The notes beneath the pieces were generated by a model. It made no database searches. It was not told the origin of the DNA and saw only the letters and a program-made list of their open reading frames with translations. A stretch of DNA of 64,000 nucleotides from Pseudogymnoascus destructans. Taxonomy: Eukaryota; Ascomycota; Leotiomycetes; Thelebolales; Thelebolaceae. Position numbers and translations under genes: made by a program. How positions within the stretch are numbered: the first letter of the stretch is position 1; each line of letters begins with the position of its first letter. The stretch is taken from assembly GCF_001641265.1 (NCBI RefSeq), contig NW_020167538.1, positions 682,001-746,000 on the forward strand, written 5' to 3'. Below, in pieces: positions 39,221 to 49,592 of the stretch.

Positions 39221-41077
39221 ACGTACATGTATAGCGAAAGCGCCAAACAAGCGAAAGCGCCAAAATTATCTACCCTCACGACAAACATTGCGATAAATCT
39301 ACCACAACATTAGAAATCAATTGAAACTACTCGGAGTCCTCTTCCTCAGAGGTGTCTATTACAATCTGACATGTGCGCGCATTGTGCCCAGTCTCACCAC
39401 ACTTGCCACAGCGACGGGCACGGGTTTCTTCCCTTGGCTTCCGACCACGGCTTGCCCTTATTTCCTGCTCTACCTGCTGCACAACATCCCTCTCATCCTG
39501 TAGCTCTTGCGCCCCTTGTTGACTAAGTGATCCTCCTTGCTGTAGTCGTGTTTTCCTAGCTCTCCGGCGCTTGCTTAGTACTTCATTTGCCTGTCGTAGG
39601 TTTTGGTTCTCTGCCTTTAGCAGTGCTAATTGATGCATTATTTGCGATGCACCCTTTGTAAACTGGTCAACAGCTGCATAGATTGAGGTTGGAGAGCTAT
39701 TTTGATGGCGTGAAATCCGAGTTTTAATAAATGTAGACTGTGACATAGCTTCAATTGGGTTGTTTGGTGTCTGAGAAACCCAAGGTTGAGCAGTACCTGG
39801 GCGGGAGCTTGGAGGCGTTGGTGTCCTTAACTTAAGATCAAGTGTAGATATCACTCTCTCAGGGTCAAATGGAAGAAGCCCTGCCCCTCGGAACCCGCCT
39901 CGAATGTTACTTTCCGTCATTGTAGTGTTAAATGCAGCGTGGAAGGCAGGAAAGAAGTCATCCTTTGTAATATGAGAAATATGAGCCTGCATCATATCTT
40001 CAATTTGCCGACCATAGGCCTGCTTTAACGGGCCGAAACAGCCAACATCAAGTGGCTGGAGTAGATAAGAAGAGTGAGGCATACAAAGCGTAATAATGTT
40101 GTGTTCCTTGCAGTACTCCTCAAACTCATCTGAGTGGTGGCTCTCATGACCATCAAGGACTAACAAGCGATAACCACCAACACTCCGGGCCTTTGTATGC
40201 TTCTCAAAGTGCTGAATCCAATCCATGCCTCTCTCGTTTGTAGTCCAGCCATTTTCAGTAACAGAAATCACCCAATCGCTTGAAAATCCACTATTCTCAT
40301 ACCAAGATGTAAGGTGGTTTTTGCCTGCAACAATGATAAATGGTGGTACTGCCCAACCTTGAGAACTAACGCCTTGGATTACTGTAACCCATTCCCAATT
40401 ACCAGGCTGTACCTTCTTTGCTTTTGCCCGCCCGTTTGAGCTTGTTACAACCATAGCAGTTGAGATAACGCCCATCATAAACCCAGTCTCATCAAAGTTG
40501 TAGATATCTGCTTCATCGATACCATATTTCGCAATTGTGTTACGCACAAGCTCAAACCAGCCATTAATAACTTCTGGATCTTCGCACTTAGCCCTCTGGT
40601 AGTCGTATTTGCGCTGAAAGCGTGTCTGGAGCTCTACACGCCGCTTAACAAAGTTTGAAGCCCAACGCGACCCAACGCGTGACGCGTCGCGTGTTGCAAG
40701 TAGTCGACTTGCCATATCTTCAACAACAGACAGCCGAGGAGGAAACCCTTTGGCAGCTAGGTCGAGTATATACTGAACAAGGACGGACTCCTCTAGGTTA
40801 GTTAATTTCCGTGAGTTGGCTTGGATATCGCGTCGTGAAGGTACACCTTCTAGACGACGACCTAGCTTGCGGTGGTCCACAGAATAGATTCTAGCAGCAA
40901 CTCGAAGGCGTAACTTTGGGTCGCTTTGCATAGCCTGGATAGCTAGCACTAATTGGCTTTCATCGTTTTTATGGGGCATGTTTTGTTGTTGAGGAATTTA
41001 ACATTTAGTTGGGGGGTTTGGTCACCGCATCATTTTGGCGCTTTCGCTTGTTTGGCGCTTTCGCTATACATGTACGT
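39221..41077 (-). mobile_element. Pogo-like DNA transposon, copy 1 (1857 bp)
   Basis: Complete element bounded by TA duplications (39219-39220 and 41078-41079). The inverted termini begin ACGTACATGTATAGCG and continue with two direct copies of GCGAAAGCGCCAAA, a likely pair of transposase-binding sites. The other end is the exact mirror. The only gene inside is the transposase on the minus strand. It is almost identical to the copy at 61120-62979 but lacks 3 bp. Confidence 0.95.
39327..40979 (-). CDS. Pogo-type DDE transposase, copy 1 (550 aa)
   Basis: Intact frame. The N-terminal helix-turn-helix (QLVLAIQAMQSDPKLRLRVA...YSVDHRKLGRRLEGVPSRRD) is followed by a CENP-B-type second HTH (LTNLEESVLVQYILDLAAKG). 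The catalytic domain carries YNFDETGFMMG (first Asp), LLVLDGHESHHSDEF (second Asp) and LLQPLDVGCFGPLKQAYG (third Asp). A C-terminal CCHC zinc knuckle, CGKCGETGHNARTC, follows a coiled-coil region. Compared with copy 2, this copy has lost one Ala and has His changed to Tyr just before the third catalytic block (MPHSSYLLQ, where copy 2 has MPAHSSHLLQ). HSSHLLQPLD is the family norm, so this copy may be impaired. Confidence 0.93.
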   Translation of the reverse strand: MPHKNDESQLVLAIQAMQSDPKLRLRVAARIYSVDHRKLGRRLEGVPSRRDIQANSRKLTNLEESVLVQYILDLAAKGFPPRLSVVEDMASRLLATRDASRVGSRWASNFVKRRVELQTRFQRKYDYQRAKCEDPEVINGWFELVRNTIAKYGIDEADIYNFDETGFMMGVISTAMVVTSSNGRAKAKKVQPGNWEWVTVIQGVSSQGWAVPPFIIVAGKNHLTSWYENSGFSSDWVISVTENGWTTNERGMDWIQHFEKHTKARSVGGYRLLVLDGHESHHSDEFEEYCKEHNIITLCMPHSSYLLQPLDVGCFGPLKQAYGRQIEDMMQAHISHITKDDFFPAFHAAFNTTMTESNIRGGFRGAGLLPFDPERVISTLDLKLRTPTPPSSRPGTAQPWVSQTPNNPIEAMSQSTFIKTRISRHQNSSPTSIYAAVDQFTKGASQIMHQLALLKAENQNLRQANEVLSKRRRARKTRLQQGGSLSQQGAQELQDERDVVQQVEQEIRASRGRKPREETRARRCGKCGETGHNARTCQIVIDTSEEEDSE

Positions 41078-41835
41078 TAGTCATATACAGTAAATATATG
41101 GATTCGGTGAAACTGGTGATTTACTGTAGATATATATGGCCAGTGAATGAGCATTCGCCGGTATCACCACCTTAATTTGGCCCAGGTACGGCAAAACTGG
41201 CCATAGCGGTGGCATAATGGTAGTTGGGCGGTATCGGTGACAGCAAGATCACTGTTCACCGGCCAGGAAACAGTTAATAAGCACAGAAACCATTATATTT
41301 ACTACATAGATATATCTAGCCAGTATCCTCCACTCTTCTGCCACTCCTTACTCAAGTTCTGATGCCACATTTGAGCTGTGGCATCAAGCGGCCACCGAAA
41401 GCTCGCATCATAGCTCTCGCGCCGAATTCCAACCCCGCGCCTACCCCAGGCTGTTTATTTCAAGTTCGTTCAGACCATCGCCAGGTCTTATCCTTTCCTG
41501 TCCTTCCTTCCGTGCATCGGCCAGCCGCCAAGTGTCGTTTATATGTCGAAATGGGTAGCCAGCTACCAAGTGTCGAATTCGTAGGTCGATGTCAGGCTTT
41601 GTGGTAGCGCTCTGCCACTTCGACATGTGGTTCTCGAGTATCTATATCAAATTAGATAGCTGGTAGTCATGTAATAGATGAGGGGAGGTTGGGAGACTCA
41701 CAGTTTGGTGCAGGTTGGAGCGGGCAGATCCGCTTTAATGGTTGAACTGAGCAAAGCAAAAAGAAAGAGAAAGGCGCTGGACTTGGCCGATTTAAAAACT
41801 GGGCTTGCCGGAGCTAGCTCAGTCGGCGGTTGTCC
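41078..41835. other. Sequence between the pogo and hAT elements
   Basis: About 760 bp with no supported gene. It includes a 9-bp stem (TGATGCCAC/GTGGCATCA, 41360-41386). The plus strand is briefly open at 41362-41607 and 41678-41866, but the translations look random. Confidence 0.35.
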
Positions 41836-41843
41836 AGACAGTA

Positions 41844-44515
41844 CAGTGTGCGGCACAGATACCTGATTACCTGTGGTGTTCAGGTAATTACCTGGGTAAT
41901 TACCTACCTGGGCTCATTCTCAAAATACCTGAGTATCCCGGTATTTTCAGATACTTACCCAGATACATGCCAAGTATTGCCAAGTGTAGCCAAGCCGCAC
42001 AAATGCTAACGTTGAAATACTCGTCTTCATGCTTGATATGGTGATAATTGCCGTGAAAATGAGTGACTCTCCGTTGTCAGACGTGCCGACGGACCTTGAT
42101 GGCTATAATCCTCACGATGAGCCAGCCCTACCAGGGCTTTTTACCCCTTTTCAGCAATCAAATCCAATTCCTGTCCGTCTACACCCGCCTAGCCAAATGC
42201 TACCGCCAACGCAGTCGCTGCTGTTCACGAAGGAACTATATTCAAGAATACTACTTGAGAGCAACCCGCCAACTATCAAAGTATGCTGTATGCAGCCTAA
42301 TTGCGGATACTCGCCCGCAGCTCAAACCCATGCTCAAGCTGCTGCTTCAACTGGCAATCTTTGGAAACACTATAGTCTTAAGCATAAAGGAATCTATGAT
42401 GCTCTTAAACACAAGAATACAGCGCCTTCAAGTCAATCTAGCAGCACATCATCATTTTTTGAGCCTCAGAGACCAGCGACCCATGAATCAAGACCAACAA
42501 ACAATCCAGCCAAATATAGAGAGTTAGTGCTATCGTTTATAGTATCTAATAACCTGTCTTTACGCATTATCGAAAGCTATTCATATCGTCAATTAGTACG
42601 GTTCTTAAGTCCATCTGTGTTATCACTTTCGTCAAGAACATTGCACCGAGAACTACAACGCCAATTCTCATATCACCGAGGCATACTACAGCTTGAACTC
42701 CATTCTCATATTATACATGGAGGCCGGATATCCATAACGACAGATGCATGGTCTGCACGGAACTATACAGAGTATGCTGCTGTTACCGCTCATTGGATTA
42801 ATGATAAATGGCAGCAGAAATCAAAATTGCTTGATGTGATACATCTTCAAGAGCCTATTCATAGCGGTGAATACTTAGCTCAGCAATTAGCAGCTGTAAC
42901 AGATAGTATAGCTATTACAGGCGCTATCTTTACATGCACCCGAGACAACGCATCATCAAATACTGTGATGCTCTCAGAATATGAGAAATTGGCTAGCAAC
43001 ACCCAAACATCAACTCAACAACCTTGGACATTTACTGTCAAAGAAGGCGATGTCCAATGTATTGCACATATCATAAATCTCGCAGTTCAAGCCGCTCTTA
43101 CGAGTTTAAAAGCAGAACCAGATGTAGAGACAGAGACATACCGGTGTGAGCAAGGTGCAGCTCGGATTCCATTTAGTAGAGATAGTCATGTGGAAGTCAT
43201 GAATGCTCTTGCAAAGCTACGAAGACATATCTATATCTTTCGTAATCGACGAGCATGGAAGGATGCTTTACAACGACAAGTCAAAGCTATAGGTTTAAAA
43301 CCACAGCAACTATCACTTGATATGCCAGTACGATGGAATTCAACACATCGTATGCTTGATACAGCATTAAAACTCCAAATACCAATCACAGCAGTATGCA
43401 TAACACAACAGCTTGATATTAGTATGAAAGATATTGCATTAACTACAGGAGATTGGGCTGTTATTAAAGATCTTGAACGACTGTTCTTAATATTTCTCAA
43501 ACCATCAAGACGGCTACAAAGTGATACATATCCGTCACTTAACTTTGCTATTCCACTTTATCTTAAAATGATAAATAAAGTTAAGAAGATGCAACAAGAA
43601 GTTGGCGAGCACTCAGCAATTGGTATTGCATGCACAGTAGCTTATCAAAAGCTTCACGCGTATTATACTCTTGCAACAAATCAGCAATGTAAGCACTCAG
43701 CTGTAGCTACAATTTGCGATCCACGGATGAACCATACAGTGTTTAAAAAGATATATCCAGATAGTACAGATCATGTACGAATCACACGGGCAAGAGCACA
43801 GTTTGAAGATGTTTGTAGAACATATAAGACACGGCAATATCATCTTGATACAGAGCGTATTGAACGTGAAACAGCTCTTGCAGATGCATTAGGAAATGCA
43901 AATACTAGAGTGCAAGAACCAGATTCTGATGAAGATTTATTTGCATCAGAGGGTATATCATTTGAAGAACCAGAATGGAAACGATGGATGCTTGAACCAC
44001 GGCCTGGTGAGCATACTGATATTCTCAAATATTGGTCTGCAAAGCAATATCAATATCCAATAATTGCTCAAGTTGCTCGAGACCATCTTGCAATTCCTGC
44101 GACATCAGCACCATCAGAACGGGTATTTAGCAATGGTAGCGATATCATTACTAAGAAAAGGAATAGATTGTCGCCATCGACAATTAGATATCTGCTTTGC
44201 TTACGGAATTGGGGTTATTTACCAGATGCCGACAGCGACGGTGATGATGCAGATGATGAGGCAGAAGAATAGGAATAGGGGCTGTCTATTTTATTATTAT
44301 ATTTGTCACGAGTTTCACTTTTCTAGTTACATATTCTAGTTACATATCATTATCTATTTCAAATATCAAAAGCGTCATTTTTGTATACGGAATTGAGGCT
44401 CAACTACCTGCTAAAGTATCTGTAAATACCTACCTTACCTGAGCAAAGTCGCTCAGATACTTACCTTACCTGGCGAGGACCCAGATACTACCTGGGTAGT
44501 ATCTGCCGAACACTG
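41844..44515 (+). mobile_element. hAT transposon, complete (2672 bp)
   Basis: The element starts CAGTGTGCGGCACAGATACC and ends with the complement of CAGTGTTCGGCAGATACTAC, imperfect inverted termini of hAT type. It is flanked by a perfect 8-bp target duplication, AGACAGTA (41836-41843 and 44516-44523), the length expected for hAT. Both subterminal regions (about 41860-41970 and 44395-44500) hold many direct and inverted TACCTG/ACCTACC words, as in other hAT ends. One intact transposase gene lies inside. Confidence 0.96.
42029..44272 (+). CDS. hAT transposase (Restless-like), 747 aa, intact
   Basis: Uninterrupted frame; ATG at 42029 or, more likely, 42059 (MSDSPLSDVP). A BED-type zinc finger lies at about residues 90-130 (CCMQPNCGYSPA then TGNLWKHYSLKHKG). 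The RNase-H-like catalytic region shows ISITTDAWSARNYTEYAAVT (first Asp), FTCTRDNASSNTVML (second Asp), VQCIAHIINLAVQAAL (the hAT C/DxxH-type insertion start) and LDMPVRWNSTHRMLDTAL with the conserved RW. The dimerisation domain ends ILKYWSAKQYQYPIIAQVAR then IPATSAPSERVFSNGSDIIT and RLSPSTIRYLLCLRNWGY (final Glu in PSERVFS). All hallmark motifs are present and there is no stop or frameshift, so it may be autonomous. Confidence 0.95.
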   Translation: MLDMVIIAVKMSDSPLSDVPTDLDGYNPHDEPALPGLFTPFQQSNPIPVRLHPPSQMLPPTQSLLFTKELYSRILLESNPPTIKVCCMQPNCGYSPAAQTHAQAAASTGNLWKHYSLKHKGIYDALKHKNTAPSSQSSSTSSFFEPQRPATHESRPTNNPAKYRELVLSFIVSNNLSLRIIESYSYRQLVRFLSPSVLSLSSRTLHRELQRQFSYHRGILQLELHSHIIHGGRISITTDAWSARNYTEYAAVTAHWINDKWQQKSKLLDVIHLQEPIHSGEYLAQQLAAVTDSIAITGAIFTCTRDNASSNTVMLSEYEKLASNTQTSTQQPWTFTVKEGDVQCIAHIINLAVQAALTSLKAEPDVETETYRCEQGAARIPFSRDSHVEVMNALAKLRRHIYIFRNRRAWKDALQRQVKAIGLKPQQLSLDMPVRWNSTHRMLDTALKLQIPITAVCITQQLDISMKDIALTTGDWAVIKDLERLFLIFLKPSRRLQSDTYPSLNFAIPLYLKMINKVKKMQQEVGEHSAIGIACTVAYQKLHAYYTLATNQQCKHSAVATICDPRMNHTVFKKIYPDSTDHVRITRARAQFEDVCRTYKTRQYHLDTERIERETALADALGNANTRVQEPDSDEDLFASEGISFEEPEWKRWMLEPRPGEHTDILKYWSAKQYQYPIIAQVARDHLAIPATSAPSERVFSNGSDIITKKRNRLSPSTIRYLLCLRNWGYLPDADSDGDDADDEAEE

Positions 44516-44523
44516 AGACAGTA

Positions 44524-46310
44524 TCAATGAAAGAAAAGGAAAGGAAAGAAGAGAGGTAAAGCGAAAGGACATAGAGAAATAAAAAAGGACATAGAGAAAT
44601 AAAAACACTTACTGGCTGTAATATACCCAAAAACGAACAGAGATCGAGAAAATAGACACTTACCGGGCTAGAATATACCCAAAACCGAAAGGACATGGAG
44701 AAAATAAAAATTGAAACACTTACCTGACTTAACTGAGTATCGACATGTAGAAACGCATGCCCAAGCTGGAGGAAATCAGCTTCAACATACCTCTAAACAT
44801 ATTAATCCACTAAACGAATAAAAAGGAAATAAAAAGGAAAAGAATTGAGGCATTCCAAATGTGAAGTTTCAACCTACTGTCGTGTGTAGTCGGCCACAAG
44901 TGGCCATGACCAGGGACACTGAAGCTTGCAGAATGGAAACATAGTCAAACTTACTGGTGATGCGATACATAAGTATGTGCCACCTATGATGGTCACCCGA
45001 AGACAGCTCCACGGAGTGCTCATAGCAAAGTGCCCAAAACAGGGCCAAAATCAGGCTGGGGAAATGCACGTTTTGTTTTTTCAAAAATCCAAAGGCTCCC
45101 CCCTTTGGACTCCGAAAACCCCATACAAATCCAGAGTCTGCGCACGATTTGACATACCTCAAATTGAGGTGCGCAAGATGGTGTGCATTCCAGACATCCT
45201 GGGAATGGCTAGGGAGTATGGCAGCGCGACCCAAAACGCCCGGGGAGCGCTCATGCCCGGCGTCGAAAGGTGACTAGAGTTTTGTGTTTTGGGTCAGTAG
45301 AATTTAGGCAATTCGGTGAGAGGATAGAGGACTTACCCAGGAGCAGCAATGTCGAAGAGGAGCGCTCTATGGTCGAGCTGGCTGGTGGATTGCGATGAGG
45401 GTGGGGGAGCTTTGGATAATGCCTATGACAATCGGGGACCGTTCGGCAATACAAGGCGATGGCTGGGAGCCATTCATCGCTGACTTTAATATCCTGGCAG
45501 TGGCGCGCCAGGCGGGGTATGCTCATGTTTGGGGGGAGGGGTTTCGATGGCGAGGAGGTCAGAGATATTTGCGTTTGCAGGCAGCTCGGCGAGCATGCCA
45601 GCGAGGGTGGCCATTGCGTCGAAGAGCGAGAAGCCAGAGATATTTGCCTTCGAAAGGCATGCCCGATGGATATGGCTCAATTGAGCTGTCAATAGTGGCG
45701 GACTTGAATCTGTGACAAGGTTAGCCAGCTGTCGGTTTGGGCTGGAGCGGGGAGACTATCCTGGACAGTACTCCGGACAGCATTGAATGCGAGCTTCGAA
45801 AATAATCGAGGAAGGTTCAGAGAGGCTCAAAGAGGCCTCGACAATTCCAAACAGAGCCCCAACCACATTGGGCAAGTTGTGGCGAGGTCAGCCACTGTTT
45901 TGGCAGGCTTGGAGAGCCAAGAAGAATAGAGCGCGACAGCTCAGAACGAAGCTCGAGAGCGAGCGGTTGACATGACAAGTGAAGAGTTTGAATACTCGTT
46001 CAAATGAGATTGAATTTACCTTCACAGTGCAAATTCTGATGGCATATCCAACCTTTACATAGGGGTCGATTCGGAGACAGAATTCGAATTTGGAGTGAAG
46101 TTTACGGTGGGCGAAGAAACCACCAAATACGGAAGGCACGTGTCGCCTATTTTCATAAAGTCGTATTCAAAGCATCGAAATCGACATCACATAGAGCAAT
46201 ATGAATAGGTAGATAGATATAGGAATTGAGTTCATTTATTATATCTACGGCTTCACTTCTAACTGGTAAAAGCGCTGCCATCCTTCCAGTTTCCCTGTGC
46301 CCGCCATTGA
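44524..46310. other. Non-coding flank with tandem repeats; no supported gene
   Basis: Begins with a purine-rich repeat zone (44524-44740), then about 1.6 kb in which several short frames are open on both strands (for example 44926-45273 plus) without recognisable motifs. I could not support a gene here. Confidence 0.4.
44540..44735. repeat. Purine-rich direct repeats
   Basis: AAAGGACATAGAGAAATAAA occurs twice back-to-back (about 44571-44610) and a variant once more near 44689. A second unit, CACTTACYGG...ATATACCCAAAA, occurs at about 44607 and 44657. The compound unit is about 50 bp. Confidence 0.7.
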
Positions 46311-46664
46311 TCACATCAACCCAATATCCCACCAGCAGTAAATCAGTACTGCTGGATCACTTGGCAGAGTTGAGACAAACGACTCGGAATAGCTCGCCGT
46401 GCTATTCAATCTCAGGCTGCCCTTCCCAAATGGTGCTGGCTCATTTCTTCTTGTCGAGTCTGTGTCGACAATGTAGAGCGGCTTGCTACCAATCCCTGGG
46501 AGGCCGATGATGATCTGAGTCGAGCCCTTGATCTTCATCAGCGGCAACATAACCATCTTGTCCTCTTCCCCGCAATCTTCCAGCTCGGTGACGATGGCAA
46601 AAAGGCGCTTCTCGCCTGGTATTCGCTCGTGTATAAAGCCTATATCGAAACGGCACATCATGCT
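46311..46664 (-). pseudogene. Orphan C-terminal exon of an unrecognised protein
   Basis: The minus strand is open for about 118 codons from a stop immediately upstream, following a plausible acceptor (TTTTTCTAG near 46690). The translation looks genuinely coding: IPGEKRLFAIVTELEDCGEE, then MVMLPLMKIKGSTQIIIGLP, GSKPLYIVDTDSTRRNEPAP and SESFVSTLPSDPAVLIYCWW. I do not recognise the family. No upstream exons were found, and the sequence further upstream is a transposon relic, so it may be the surviving end of a disrupted gene. Confidence 0.4.
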
Positions 46665-46734
46665 TGCCACGAGTAACGAAGGAGTTTCCAGCCTCTAGAA
46701 AAACAAAATTGTATTAGCTATTCATTGTCTTCAA

Positions 46735-47060
46735 TATTTCTTATATTGGATATCCCCATGATGAATCTTCTCCAATCTCACTCTCACTTTCAGGTTCGTA
46801 CGAAGCTTCCTTTTGCCTTATTTGCTTCTCTTTCTTTCGCTTCCCTATTGTCTCTTTCTTAGCCTCTACAACTTATCGCGTAATTCCTTAGTCGAAATGT
46901 GGAAATGTCCCTTTAAAGCTGCTCCTTTCCCTTTTTAACGCTCCGTATGAGCTTTAGCAATCGTACGAAGGTTGTCTGTTTGCGTTAGCAGATTATATCA
47001 CGAGTGTTAAGTCGCTTAATCGCTTAAGATTAGTTGTGTCAGCTAAATTTCGTATGTAGC
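46735..47060 (-). mobile_element. Decayed C-terminus of a DDE transposase (tentative)
   Basis: With stops ignored, one minus-strand frame reads LKRLSDLTLVI..SANANRQ, SSFKGTFPHFD and VEAKKETIGKRKKEKQIRQK. Its coiled-coil, 'FKG.F' and Lys/Arg-rich coil resemble the tails of fungal pogo/Fot transposases. At least three stops interrupt it. No catalytic region is present. Confidence 0.3.
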
Positions 47061-47227
47061 GAGTTATAATTTCGTACGATGCCAAGAAAAAACCGGCGGT
47101 GAGCTTGTGTAGGCGACTCACTTGTGAACTACGTTATGCGTTTTATGTAATACAGTTTTATCATAAGACGATAGTCGGTATTTACGCCTACGTGCATATA
47201 GCTGGTTGATAATATCGCGCCGTGACG

Positions 47228-47281
47228 GAGGAGCTCGTTGATGTGGAGGAGCTCTTTGATGTGGAGGAGCTCGTTGATGTG
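47228..47281. repeat. 3 x 18-bp tandem repeat
   Basis: Three copies of GAGGAGCTCGTTGATGTG; the second has one substitution. The period is a multiple of three, but no supported gene covers it. Confidence 0.9.
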
Positions 47282-47521
47282 GAGGGAAAGGAGAAGATGG
47301 AGGAGAGGAGTTGGAGGGTTTCAAGCCAAAATACCCGCAATCATCTCACATCATTCGATTCAAAATCACGTTGGGAAGCATCATGGAACACATGTATGAA
47401 ATCATCATCATTTTCTCAAAGCCATAAAGTCATTGGGTTTCCCATCGCATCCACACCACATATCCCAGTCTAACCTCCTTCCACCTCAGAAAGTAGGGAT
47501 CAAGACATCATCCATCCCAAT

Positions 47522-48325
47522 CTACTGAAGCGTAGCCTTGTCCGCCGCAACCTTGATGACCGAAGAACGATTCTGGATTCTCTCATTCCAGGCCGCAAAG
47601 AGCGGGAAGTCCTTCTTGACATCAATGTCAGCAGCCAACCAGCCAATCAGCTGGTTCCAGGTAGTCCAGGCCAGATCGGCGTAGGAGTAGCTGTTGCCAA
47701 CGAGGTAGTCGGTCTTGGTCTTGCTGAGGTGGAGCTCGACGACGCCGAGGACGCGGCGGATCTCGCCCTCGTAGCGGGTCTCGGCCGAGGGAAGCTTCTC
47801 GGCGTGGTAGTTGGAGAACCAGGCTTTCTGGCCGAAGTAGGGGCCTTGGCCGGAGGTCTGGAAGTGGAGCCACTGGTACTCGGAGTACTTCTCTTGGCCG
47901 CTGGCGTGGTGGAACTTGTAGGTGGTGTCGTAGGTCTCGGCGAGGTATTGGAGGATGGCGCCGGACTGGGAGGATTGTAAGTATTAGGTTGAGGTTGGCG
48001 AAAATTGGTTGTGGAGTATGGAGGTAATGTTGGGGAAGGTTTGTCATGGGAAGTTAAACTCACCTCAGAGACAGTGATGCCAGTGTTTGGGTCCTGGATG
48101 GCTGGAACGCGGCCGTTGGGGTTAATGTCGAGGTATGGCTCCTCCTTGAGCTCGGCGAAGGTTCGGAGCTCGTTGGTGTAAGGAATACCAAGCTCCTCAA
48201 GGAAGATGGCGACCTTCCATGGGTTTGGGCCCTGTGTTTGTGTTCAGCTGTGTGCTATTTGGTGTTGACGGGGATGGGAAATGGCTTACCGCGGCGACAG
48301 TGTAGAGCTTGATTGGTTGAACCAT
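47522..48325 (-). CDS. Glutathione S-transferase (Ure2/GTT-like)
   Basis: Three exons, 48325-48290, 48231-48064 and 47965-47522, give 215 residues; introns are 58 and 98 bp. The thioredoxin-like N-domain reads IKLYTVAAGPNPWKVAIFLE, then DINPNGRVPAIQDPNTGITV with the cis-Pro (VPAI), and SESGAILQYLAETYD, the glutathione-binding ES motif. The helical C-domain has KYSEYQWLHFQTSGQGPYFG, RVLGVVELHLSKTKTDYLVG, NSYSYADLAWTTWNQLIGWL (the N-capping S/D motif) and FPLFAAWNERIQNR. Glutathione conjugation or peroxide detoxification is expected. The 'GPNPWKV' loop is typical of the fungal Ure2-like branch. Short exon 1 (12 codons) was chosen because splicing restores this loop. Confidence 0.93.
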
Positions 48326-49592
48326 TTTGAAGGTTGAATGTATGACTTTGAAGTGGTTAGATTGGAGCTGTGCTGGTTGATTGAAGTTTGGAGACTGAAG
48401 TGGAGGAAAGAGGTTGTAGAGTGAATGTGTGTTGCGAGAGTGAAGTTGTAAGAAAGAAGAGAGAGCAACCGTGGAAATTGGAGGATACTTTATACCTTTC
48501 CCTCAGGAGCAAACATCAATGACACAGCATATTCAGGTGGTTACCGACGACGAGAACGACAGGAACGACGATATCTAAAACGGAAGTAACAATCGACGTC
48601 GTTGCCCAAGATTTCTAATCACAACCTCTAGCCTCTCCAGTCGGTCGGTATTTCGCATTTACTAAGCAGCCCAACCAGCCTGGCGTCGTCATTGATGACA
48701 TCTATTCTGTCTTTCTTTGAGCTTCTCCTTCCCGTGTTTCTTTGATATCTAGTGGAATATGGTGGTCACATTTGAATTACTCACCACGCACACAAAAATG
48801 ACGGATTGGTAAGAAATTGAAGTTGCACGTTCCTCCCGGCAAAAGCCGCCACCCGCCCCATTATTCGACTGCTGTATGCTGTAGTAAGCTGACAGCTGTC
48901 ACCTGTCAGATGTAACCGTAGCTGAAGTTAAAGGGTACCGCGCCGGCGATCATCCCTTGGATCGACGATTGGTAAACCGATCTACTGCGCCGAGGCGGCC
49001 GCGTCGACTTTCCTGTTCTGGGGCGGATGCAAGACTACTCTATCGGGTGCCGAATATGCATGTCTCACAGGGCACAGCACGCAAAAATGTTATAGATCCT
49101 ACAGCGCACAGTATACGTTGCAAGTTATACAACTCGAATTTATGCCTTTACATCTCTATGGTTGCGTTCATGACGAATTATACAGGTATGTGATGCATTT
49201 TCACAGTTTCTTGGCGCTCTTCCTTTTCACTCTATGCATGGGATACAGTATAACCTGCATATCATTTTGAATACCAACATCCAACGCGGTGATATTGCTA
49301 TATTTCTAAGACAACCTTTCGATTGCTTACGGGATCTTCATCCATGCATCTCTCTCCCTTTGTTCTGTGGATACCTGTATGTGCCTAACTATACATAAGA
49401 ATATGAACCAAAGAATGAAATAACATTATTCATCAGCGCCGAAATCCAAAGAAACCCCTCATCCTTTTCGCATCCCCTCACCCATAGCTCCTTACCCACA
49501 GACATTTTCGAACAGCTCATCTCTAGGACCTCGTCTCTAATATCTCCTATTCGACAACACAGGCAGCTCTCCTTCGATATTACCCACTCCAT
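48326..49592. other. Intergenic region GST / GMC oxidoreductase
   Basis: About 1.27 kb. It contains the GST promoter and the 3' flank of the oxidoreductase. Short frames exist (48957-49193 plus; 49389-49592 minus) but show no protein character. Confidence 0.35.

Larger units (their letters stand above)
46671..47521. other. Non-coding interval with a transposon relic and an 18-bp tandem repeat
   Basis: Contains the relic (46735-47060) and the repeat (47228-47281) listed separately. The remainder is the 3' flank of the GST gene. No gene is seen. Confidence 0.4.

Noticed and set aside
44926..45273. 115-codon plus-strand frame and its 121-codon antisense
   Set aside because: Both strands are open, neither gives a recognisable protein, and no splice partners were found.
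45251..45715. Overlapping short frames on both strands near 45.3-45.7 kb
   Set aside because: Could be exons of a small gene, but no consistent splice model or motif emerged.
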